DNA of 11,539 bases from an uncultured Oscillospiraceae bacterium (GTDB lineage Bacteria; Bacillota; Clostridia; Oscillospirales; Acutalibacteraceae): the NCBI GenBank assembly GCA_900549155.1, contig URNF01000057.1, positions 1-11,539 on the forward strand, read 5' to 3'. The notes beneath the pieces were generated by a model. It was not told where the DNA came from. It saw only the letters and a list, made by a program, of their open reading frames with translations, and made no database searches. Both the position numbers and the translations under genes were made by a program. Positions 6,561 to 11,171 of the stretch are shown here, one piece after another (position 1 is the first letter of the stretch; the number at the start of each line of letters is the position of its first letter).

Positions 6561-6588
6561 TTGATTTCCTGTTGCAATATGTGATAAG
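6561..6588 (+). promoter_or_regulatory. Promoter of the phage repressor gene (extended -10)
   Basis: TTGATT (6561-6566), a 16-bp spacer and GATAAG (6583-6588) preceded by TGT, giving an extended -10 element. Transcription would begin near 6595. The GTTGCAA half operator lies inside the spacer, so the repressor may regulate its own gene. Confidence 0.55.
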
Positions 6589-6598
6589 ATAGGGTTAG

Positions 6599-6627
6599 AC
6601 GGGAGCGAAGCCCCCATCCGCTCCCGT
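6599..6627 (+). promoter_or_regulatory. 5' leader hairpin of the phage repressor mRNA
   Basis: ACGGGAGCG and CGCTCCCGT form a perfect 9-bp stem with an 11-base loop, almost at the predicted 5' end of the repressor transcript. No T-run follows, so it is not a terminator. It may stabilise the mRNA or bury the upstream GTG at 6626, leaving the ATG at 6653 as the start. Confidence 0.6.
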
Positions 6628-6652
6628 GAATACACATAGGGTGGTTACAGCC

Positions 6653-7318
6653 ATGGTCGAAAACGACATCACCGCCAGACGTCTCAAAGCCTGTCGGGAA
6701 CATTCGGGAGAAACCCTGGAGCAGATCGGTCAGCTGGTCGGCGTCAACAAAACAACCGTCATGCGCTGGGAGCGCGGCGACACGTGGAAGATCAACATTC
6801 CGACGCTGCAATTCCTGGCGGATCATTTTCACGTATCGCTGCAGTGGCTGCTGGGCGACAGCGCCACCTTGAGCGTTGCCGACGACAACCGCTGGCTGCA
6901 TCAGCACGGCATTGCCTATGAGCACAGCGTGTCGCTGCCGATCATGGGCTCGGTGCGTGCAGGTGTCGGCGGCGCAGTGCAGGAGGAGGTCATCGGTCAT
7001 GAAGCGGTCAACCCCGACACGCTGCAGACCGGCGAGGAATATTTTTGGCTGCGGGTGTCCGGCGACAGCATGACGCCCTCTATCAACGACGGCGACCTTG
7101 TGCTGATTCGGCGGCAAAGCTGTGTGGAAAGCGGACAGTATGCGGTCATTTTGGTAGGCGACGAGGAAGGGCTTGTCAAGCGGGTGCAATACGGCGAGGA
7201 TTATATCGAGCTGCAAAGCATCAACCCCTACTATCCGCCCCGCCGCTTTGAGGGCAAGGACATCACGGCGGTGCACATTCTCGGTGTGGTCGTGGAATCC
7301 CGCCGCAAATTCTTATAA
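6653..7318 (+). CDS. Phage CI/LexA-like repressor, XRE DNA-binding domain plus S24 autopeptidase
   Basis: This 221-aa protein holds the lysogenic state and senses DNA damage. Residues 5-68 form an XRE helix-turn-helix, with 'TLEQIGQLVGVNKTTVMRWE' (21-40) as its core. The C-terminal S24 peptidase has the self-cleavage site Ala103-Gly104 within 'SVRAGVGG', catalytic Ser139 in 'GDSM' and Lys176 in 'GLVKRV'. All three are intact, so RecA-stimulated cleavage should work. The ATG at 6653 follows AGGGTGG by 8 bp; the GTG at 6626 lies inside a hairpin and is disfavoured. It is divergent from the packaging operon and surrounded by putative operators. Length is usual for this family. A host XRE-S24 regulator is an alternative, but the context makes a phage repressor more likely. 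Confidence 0.92.
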   Translation: MVENDITARRLKACREHSGETLEQIGQLVGVNKTTVMRWERGDTWKINIPTLQFLADHFHVSLQWLLGDSATLSVADDNRWLHQHGIAYEHSVSLPIMGSVRAGVGGAVQEEVIGHEAVNPDTLQTGEEYFWLRVSGDSMTPSINDGDLVLIRRQSCVESGQYAVILVGDEEGLVKRVQYGEDYIELQSINPYYPPRRFEGKDITAVHILGVVVESRRKFL

Positions 7319-7326
7319 CAAAATCG

Positions 7327-7360
7327 AAAAATGCCTGCGCATCTGCGCAGGCATTTTTTT
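7327..7360. terminator. Bidirectional intrinsic terminator between repressor and dehydrogenase genes
   Basis: ATGCCTGCGC and GCGCAGGCAT pair around an ATCT loop, flanked by AAAA on one side and seven T on the other. It lies 8 bp after the repressor stop and directly adjoins the dehydrogenase stop, so it can end both converging transcripts. It also marks the likely border between phage and host genes. Confidence 0.9.
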
Positions 7361-8355
7361 CACATTGTGATGATATATTTCCCGGCGCGGCGCTTTTGCT
7401 CGTCTGCCGGAATGTCGGGCAGCGCCGTCAACGGCGCCGTGGCATACACCATCGAGGAGACATCCAGCCGCCCGCTCTCGATGAGCCGCACCGCCGCGGG
7501 GAAGGTATAGGGATTGATGAACGATGCCCGCAGCGTAATCTCCTTTTTGAACAGTGTAAACGGCTCGATCTCCGCCTTGTCGGCAGGAGCGGTCAACCCA
7601 AACAGCAGCACCGTCGACCGTTTCCCCGCCATGGCGATGGCGGACTGCACCGTCGCGACCTTGCCGACACATTCAATGACCGTGTCGATCTGTTCGTCCG
7701 CCCTTGCCTCGTCGGGTGAGACGGCAATATCTGCGCCGAAGCGGCGCGCCAGCGCCCGTTTTTCCTCGATCGGCTCGACGGCGATGATGCGTGCCGCCCC
7801 CGCAATGCGCGCCAGCTGGATCATCAGAAGCCCGATCATGCCGCAGCCGATGACGGCGACCGTGTCGCCCATGTGGATGTCCGCAAGCTCTATTCCGTGC
7901 AGACAGCAGGAAACCGGCTCCGCCATTGCCGCCTTTTCGAAGGCGAGCGTCGGCGGCACAACATACACCTGCGAAGCCGGCACGACACAGTATGCGGCAA
8001 AGCCGCCGTCCACCGTCGTGCCGATGCCCATCATGTCAGTGCAGAAATGCCCGATGCCGCGGCGGCAAAAATCACACTTGCCGCACAGACGGTTCGGATC
8101 GACGCACGCACGGTCGCCGACAGCGATCCCCGTGACGCCCGCACCGACCGCCGCGACCTCACCGGCAAACTCGTGTCCGAGCACCGTCCCCGCAGGCGTT
8201 TTGGCAGCCCCCTCGTCGCCGCTGAAAATGTGTGCATCCGTGCCGCAAATGCCGCAGGCGCGCACCCGCAGCAGCACCTGTCCCGCCCCGCAGACGGGCA
8301 TCTCCCGTTCCTCGACACGCAGATCCCCCGCTTGATAAAACACCGCCGCTTTCAT
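7360..8355 (-). CDS. Zinc-dependent medium-chain alcohol/polyol dehydrogenase
   Basis: This 331-aa enzyme would oxidise a secondary alcohol or sugar alcohol with NAD. The catalytic zinc site is seen as 'GICGTD' (C37), 'GHEF' (H61, E62) and 'AEPVSCC' (E146). The structural zinc cysteines are C91, C94, C97 and C105. The Rossmann motif 'VIGCGMIG' (168-175) and Glu194 at the end of the next strand point to NAD rather than NADP. Sorbitol, threonine, butanediol and other polyol dehydrogenases share this layout, so the substrate is open. The start is taken at 8355, with AAAGGA 8 bp upstream; an ATG at 8364 overlaps the stop of the PHP gene but would have no spaced ribosome site. It is the second gene of a two-gene operon under a divergent DeoR regulator. 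Confidence 0.92.
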   Translation of the reverse strand: MKAAVFYQAGDLRVEEREMPVCGAGQVLLRVRACGICGTDAHIFSGDEGAAKTPAGTVLGHEFAGEVAAVGAGVTGIAVGDRACVDPNRLCGKCDFCRRGIGHFCTDMMGIGTTVDGGFAAYCVVPASQVYVVPPTLAFEKAAMAEPVSCCLHGIELADIHMGDTVAVIGCGMIGLLMIQLARIAGAARIIAVEPIEEKRALARRFGADIAVSPDEARADEQIDTVIECVGKVATVQSAIAMAGKRSTVLLFGLTAPADKAEIEPFTLFKKEITLRASFINPYTFPAAVRLIESGRLDVSSMVYATAPLTALPDIPADEQKRRAGKYIITM

Positions 8356-8360
8356 GTTTC

Positions 8361-9179
8361 TCATCCTTTCATTTCATACGGGACAGCCGCCCGTTTTTTA
8401 TAATAATATGCCTGCGTGAAGCCGATCTCCCCAAGCGCTGCGATCGCCTCACGGAACCCGACGCCGACCCGCTCCGGCGTGTGCGCGTCCGAGCCGAGCG
8501 TCAGGAGCCGTCCGCCCCGCTCCCTATACCGCCGCAAAAGCGGCACATCCGGCATCAGCTGTCCGAGCGCTGTGCCCACACCCGACGTGTTGACCTCCAG
8601 CGCGATCCTTCGCGCGACGATCGTGTCAAAAATTGCGTCGATCGTCTCCGCATATGCTGCAAGCGACACCCGACGTCCATAGACCCCGCAGATATATTTG
8701 AGCGGACAGGTCAGATGCGCCAGCACATCGAAATCCCCCGTCTGCGCCAGCTCCAGCACATCTGCAAAATACACCCGCAGATAGTCGCAAAGCAGTCCGT
8801 CATCGAAAGCGGAAAAGTCGATGCGGGAATACGGCATGCGCAGGTTCGGATACCGCACGGCATGCACCGAGCCGATGACGATGTCAAAATCCGCGCTATC
8901 CAGCACCGCTTTTGCCGCCGACGGCGTCCAAAGCCCCTCGCCCATCTCCACGCCCGCCAGCGCGCCCTGTTCCCTTGCCGCGGCGACCGACTGCACAATG
9001 AGTGTGCCGATGTCCGTGTCCGCGCAAAATTCCACGTCACAGTGATCGGTGAATGCGATCTGCAAGAGCCCCCGTTCTTTTGCCATGCGCACACTCTCTG
9101 CCGGATCAGCAACCGAGTCGTGCGAAAACTGCGTGTGCGTGTGGCAGTCCACCGCACCGACAGGCAGCACTTTTTTCAT
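8361..9179 (-). CDS. PHP-family phosphatase, histidinol-phosphatase (HisJ/HisK)-like
   Basis: This 272-aa protein keeps the metal-binding motifs of the PHP fold: 'DCHTHTQFSHDS' (H13, H15, H20), 'FTDHCD' (D45, H46), 'GVEMGE' (E78), 'GSVHAV' (H106), 'LAHLT' (H155) and 'GSDAHTPERVG' (D231, H233). Family members hydrolyse histidinol phosphate in histidine synthesis, but many act on other phosphoesters. The neighbours are not histidine genes but a polyol dehydrogenase and a DeoR regulator, so a sugar-phosphate substrate is possible. The start at 9179 has GGGGA 7 bp upstream; the longer frame to 9245 runs through the promoter. The stop lies 5 bp upstream of the dehydrogenase ATG at 8355 and would overlap its alternative ATG at 8364 by 3 bp, so the two are almost certainly cotranscribed. 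Confidence 0.85.
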   Translation of the reverse strand: MKKVLPVGAVDCHTHTQFSHDSVADPAESVRMAKERGLLQIAFTDHCDVEFCADTDIGTLIVQSVAAAREQGALAGVEMGEGLWTPSAAKAVLDSADFDIVIGSVHAVRYPNLRMPYSRIDFSAFDDGLLCDYLRVYFADVLELAQTGDFDVLAHLTCPLKYICGVYGRRVSLAAYAETIDAIFDTIVARRIALEVNTSGVGTALGQLMPDVPLLRRYRERGGRLLTLGSDAHTPERVGVGFREAIAALGEIGFTQAYYYKKRAAVPYEMKG

Positions 9180-9193
9180 ACCGTCATCCCCAG

Positions 9194-9221
9194 TTGACAA
9201 ATCATTTGATAGGTGTATACT
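9194..9221 (+). promoter_or_regulatory. Promoter of the DeoR regulator
   Basis: TTGACA (9194-9199), a 16-bp spacer and TATACT (9216-9221) give a near-consensus promoter. A small palindrome, ATCATTTGAT (9201-9210), lies in the spacer and is a candidate operator. The start of transcription would be near 9228, leaving a 75-base leader before the GGGAGG site of the regulator gene. Confidence 0.75.
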
Positions 9222-9245
9222 AATATAAACTGACCAAACAATCAA
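9217..9245 (-). promoter_or_regulatory. Promoter of the PHP phosphatase-dehydrogenase operon
   Basis: Read leftward, TTGATT (9245-9240) and TAGTAT (9222-9217) are separated by 17 bp. The -10 covers the same bases as the -10 of the divergent DeoR promoter. The leader would be about 30 bases long. The match is weaker than for the rightward promoter. Confidence 0.5.
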
Positions 9246-9302
9246 CTGTCGCCGTCGAAAATGAGCGAACGATCAGAAAATTGAGCATTTAGGGAGGAAC
9301 CC

Positions 9303-10007
9303 ATGCACAACGAACGGGAAAAAGCCATCTTGGAAATTCTGCTGCGGGAGAAGACTGTGTCGGTGCACGCACTTTCCGCCACCCTGTTTGCCAGCGAGCA
9401 ATCCATCCGCCGCGACCTGGCACGGCTGGAAAAGCAGCATCTGCTCAAGCGCACCTACGGCGGTGCATCGCTGGATGAAAACGGCACCTCCGCGCTGAAA
9501 ATTCCGTTTCTGCTGCGTGAAATGGAAAGCGCGGACGAAAAAGCCGTGATCGGCAAAAAGGCGGCGGCGCTCGTGAAGGACAGCGACGTGATCTTTCTCG
9601 ATGCTTCCACCAGCGCCTATCACATCCTGCCCTATCTCACCGACAAGCGCGACCTTTTGGTCATCACCAACGGCATCAAGGCGCTGCAGGCACTGAGTGA
9701 ATACGGCATCGCCTGCATCGGCACGGGCGGCAGCGTCATCGCCTCCTGCCTGGCGTTTGCGGGCGCAGAAGCCATGGCGGCGGTCGCACGGTATAACGCC
9801 GACATTTGCTTTTTTGCCTGCCGCGGACTTTCGGACGACGGACGCCTGACCGACATTTCCGAAGCGGAAAACGGCGTGCGGCAGGAAATGCTGCGCCACG
9901 CCGCAAAATCCTATATGCTCTGCACCCGCGAGCGGCTCGGCAAGGTGTTCTATCACAATCTGTGCAGAGCCGAGGACCTCACCGGCATCCTCTATGCGCA
10001 CAAATAA
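9303..10007 (+). CDS. DeoR/GlpR-family transcriptional regulator
   Basis: This 234-aa protein is of usual length for the family. Residues 1-55 form a winged helix with 'SEQSIRRDLARLEKQHLLKR' (31-50) as recognition and wing. The C-terminal sensor domain has 'IFLDASTSAYHILPYL' (97-112), 'ITNG' (121-124), 'GTGGSV' (140-145) and 'EAENGVRQEMLRHA' (187-200), which are typical of DeoR sensors that bind phosphorylated sugars. The start has a strong AGGGAGG site. It is divergent from the phosphatase-dehydrogenase operon with overlapping promoters, so it probably represses that operon and itself. The inducer is likely a sugar or polyol phosphate; this is inference. Confidence 0.93.
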   Translation: MHNEREKAILEILLREKTVSVHALSATLFASEQSIRRDLARLEKQHLLKRTYGGASLDENGTSALKIPFLLREMESADEKAVIGKKAAALVKDSDVIFLDASTSAYHILPYLTDKRDLLVITNGIKALQALSEYGIACIGTGGSVIASCLAFAGAEAMAAVARYNADICFFACRGLSDDGRLTDISEAENGVRQEMLRHAAKSYMLCTRERLGKVFYHNLCRAEDLTGILYAHK

Positions 10008-10038
10008 CGGCGGTTTTCCTTTTATGAGATAACAAAAA

Positions 10039-10070
10039 GCGGCACACCTCAAAGAAAAGAAGTGCGCCGC
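10039..10070. repeat. Hairpin repeat H1 (copy of GCGGCACAC family)
   Basis: GCGGCACACCTC and GAAGTGCGCCGC flank an 8-base A-rich loop. It has two mismatches (A-C and C-A) on the + strand that become G-U wobbles if the - strand is transcribed, so the stem holds only in leftward RNA. It matches H2 at 10298-10328 closely. Confidence 0.7.
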
Positions 10071-10073
10071 CCC

Positions 10074-10260
10074 AGACTGTCAAAAAAGTCCGCAGGACGC
10101 AAAAGCGCATCCATGCGAGAAAGGTGCCGGCAAAAGACCGATAAAAAGAAAGAGCGTTTCCTTGAAACGCACGCTTTTGCTGTCGGCGTCAACCGCCCCT
10201 TGGCGTATGCACATACGCCGACAGGGGCGGTTTCCTCTCACTGCGGTTTTTAGACAGCCT
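10074..10260. mobile_element. MITE-like element, 187 bp, with imperfect terminal inverted repeats
   Basis: The left end AGACTGTCAAAAAAGTCCGC (10074-10093) and right end TGCGGTTTTTAGACAGCCT (10242-10260) are inverted copies of each other, with a 2-base indel and two differences in 19 bases. The right end recurs, reversed, at 11073-11090. The interior has no ORF of note and carries several hairpins. No target-site duplication was visible at its edges. It is too short to move itself, so a transposase elsewhere would be needed. Confidence 0.55.
10099..10232. other. Highly structured segment inside the MITE-like element
   Basis: Stems seen: GCAAAAGCG (10099-10107) with CGCTTTTGC (10172-10180); GCGTTTC (10154-10160) with GAAACGC (10164-10170); AACCGCCCCT (10191-10200) with AGGGGCGGTT (10223-10232), enclosing GGCGTAT/ATACGCC. 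A competing stem, CTGTCGGCGT (10180-10189) with ACGCCGACAG (10215-10224), crosses these, so two folds are possible. It could be a noncoding RNA or just the fold of a mobile repeat. Confidence 0.5.
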
Positions 10261-10295
10261 CACAGTGTGTCAAAAACAAGTTTTTTGACACACTG
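10242..10295 (+). repeat. Dispersed repeat copy A, with hairpin P
   Basis: This 54-bp unit starts as the right end of the MITE-like element and continues into a perfect 14-bp hairpin, CAGTGTGTCAAAAA with TTTTTGACACACTG (10263-10276 and 10282-10295). Copy B is at 11039-11090 on the opposite strand. The two copies differ at four places, two of which together exchange an A-T pair for a G-C pair in the hairpin. Confidence 0.8.
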
Positions 10296-10297
10296 AA

Positions 10298-10328
10298 GCG
10301 GCACACTTCAAAAAAAGAAGTGTGCCGC
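10298..10328. repeat. Hairpin repeat H2 beyond the helical-bundle protein gene
   Basis: GCGGCACACTTC and GAAGTGTGCCGC form a perfect 12-bp stem around a 7-A loop. It lies just 9 bp beyond the stop of the leftward gene at 10337 and probably acts as its 3' end or terminator, although no T-run follows the stem. Confidence 0.75.
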
Positions 10329-10336
10329 CCTTGTTT

Positions 10337-10771
10337 TTACAGATATAACCGCAGCTTGTCCATCAGCCCCTGCTCGGCATCCACCAGGCGTTTGGCAATA
10401 TCCTTTGCCTCTTTTTCCGCCGTCTCATAGGTGTTGATATACTCGCTGAGCTTTTTGATGCCCATGTTGCACCCGTCGATGAGCATTTCCGCCACCGCAT
10501 GGTCGGCATCGTCCTGCATGGTCTTCATTTCCACCTTCATTTTCGCCATTGCCTGTGCCATGCGGCTCGGCTCCTTTGCCGGCTCGTCGGCGTTGTTGAG
10601 CATGGCGTGAATGTCATTGCCGAGCTTTTCGTGCGTTTTCAGCGTCTCGCACAAAAGCTCCCGCAGTTCGGCATTTTCCACTTTGTCCAGCAGATTGCGG
10701 ATGGAACCCGCCGCCATGCGCGTTCCCGCGTCACACTCCCGCAAAAGACGTTCGGTATCGTTTTCCGACAT
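10337..10771 (-). CDS. Helical-bundle protein of unknown function (possibly ferritin-like)
   Basis: This 144-aa protein starts MSENDTERLLRECDAGTRMA and is predicted to be nearly all alpha-helical, in four amphipathic stretches: about residues 3-15, 20-55, 65-90 and 93-142. Amphipathic helices such as 'MAAGSIRNLLDKVENAELRE' and 'AVAEMLIDGCNMGIKKLSEY' suggest a bundle similar to DUF2383/ferritin-like proteins, but no complete di-iron EXXH pair is seen. The ATG at 10771 has GGGGAG 8 bp before it; an ATG at 10792 has no ribosome site and adds a short basic stretch. It is divergent from the 54-aa gene. Function is unknown; a stress-related role is only a guess. Confidence 0.75.
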   Translation of the reverse strand: MSENDTERLLRECDAGTRMAAGSIRNLLDKVENAELRELLCETLKTHEKLGNDIHAMLNNADEPAKEPSRMAQAMAKMKVEMKTMQDDADHAVAEMLIDGCNMGIKKLSEYINTYETAEKEAKDIAKRLVDAEQGLMDKLRLYL

Positions 10772-10857
10772 AGTCATTTCTCCCCTTTTCATTTTTCAAG
10801 GACTTTCCAAGACTATTTTTCCCGCATCTGCAAAAAATATAAGCGGAGGTGAAAACG

Positions 10858-11022
10858 ATGTCCCATCCGCTTTTTGAGGACCATTCCATGAAAGCCTATT
10901 TCGAGACCCTGCCGGAAGCCGTGCGCGAAGCCGTTTTCCAAAGCGGCGTCAAATTGAATACCCTGCCCGAGCTGCAAGCCTTTGCAGAAAACTATATCCA
11001 CAAAAACAAGACCGTCGGCTGA
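10858..11022 (+). CDS. Small protein of 54 aa, unknown function
   Basis: This short gene runs from an ATG with a strong GGAGG site 7 bp upstream to TGA at 11020-11022. The protein begins MSHPLFEDHSMKAYFETLPE and continues with 'VREAVFQSGVKLNT' and 'LPELQAFAENYIHKNK', a mixed helical, soluble protein without cysteine or a membrane segment. The wording 'F.TLP..V.E.....G....T..EL...AENY' recurs in small Clostridia proteins, but I do not recognise a named family. It is divergent from the helical-bundle gene across 86 bp. Its stop codon sits in the loop of its own terminator. Confidence 0.75.
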   Translation: MSHPLFEDHSMKAYFETLPEAVREAVFQSGVKLNTLPELQAFAENYIHKNKTVG

Positions 11023-11037
11023 CCGACGGTCTTGTTT
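11004..11037 (+). terminator. Intrinsic terminator overlapping the stop codon of the 54-aa gene
   Basis: AAACAAGACCGTCGG (11004-11018) and CCGACGGTCTTGTTT (11023-11037) form a perfect 15-bp stem with loop CTGA, which contains the TGA stop codon. The T-rich end of the right arm serves as the U-tract. The ribosome finishing translation would cover the left arm. Confidence 0.85.
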
Positions 11038-11107
11038 ACGGTGTGTCAAAAACTTGTTTTTGACACACCGTGAGGCTGTCTAAAACCGCATGAACACGGT
11101 CTTGTTT
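11026..11107. repeat. 12-bp direct repeats flanking repeat copy B
   Basis: ACGGTCTTGTTT occurs at 11026-11037 and again at 11096-11107, on both sides of a 58-bp insert that contains repeat copy B. This is the pattern left by insertion with target duplication or by slipped duplication; the left copy is the right arm of the terminator. Confidence 0.7.
11039..11090 (-). repeat. Dispersed repeat copy B, with hairpin
   Basis: Read leftward, this copy begins TGCGGTTTTAGACAGCCTCA and ends in a perfect hairpin; the full stem is ACGGTGTGTCAAAAAC (11038-11053) with GTTTTTGACACACCGT (11056-11071). It is nearly the same as copy A in inverted orientation. Confidence 0.82.
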
Positions 11108-11120
11108 TGATGGCAAACGA

Positions 11121-11150
11121 AAAGCGGGAGAGCAAACGCTCTCCCGCTTT
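11121..11150 (-). terminator. Intrinsic terminator of the gap gene
   Basis: AAAGCGGGAGAGC (11121-11133) and GCTCTCCCGCTTT (11138-11150) pair over 13 bp with a 4-base loop. Read leftward it is followed by TTTTCGTTT and lies 21 bp after the gap stop codon. Confidence 0.88.
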
Positions 11151-11171
11151 ACCTTGCTATTTACGAAAAAC

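Larger units (their letters stand above)
10008..10336. other. Intergenic region rich in hairpins and dispersed repeats
   Basis: No convincing protein gene was seen in these 329 bp. In order, the region holds hairpin H1, a MITE-like element with an internally structured core, hairpin P (part of the roughly 53-bp repeat) and hairpin H2. No classical T-run terminator for the deoR gene was found; H1 may serve that role. Confidence 0.7.

Noticed and set aside
6435..6635. N-terminal extension of the 74-aa gene to a start at 6635
   Set aside because: The extension crosses the promoter and operator repeats and reads through AT-rich DNA; the GTG at 6434 fits the predicted transcript.
6527..7276. Leftward open frame of 249 codons opposite the repressor
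   Set aside because: It is antisense to the S24 repressor, and it would cover both promoters.
9273..10052. Leftward open frame of 259 codons opposite the deoR gene
   Set aside because: It is antisense to a well supported DeoR protein and has no family features.
10062..10253. Rightward 63-codon open frame within the MITE-like element
   Set aside because: No ribosome site, and the frame runs through the inverted ends and hairpins; composition is not protein-like.
10037..10330. CRISPR array from the repeated hairpins between 10037 and 10330
   Set aside because: Only two hairpin copies with 227 bp between them, no regular spacing and no cas genes; it is a dispersed repeat.
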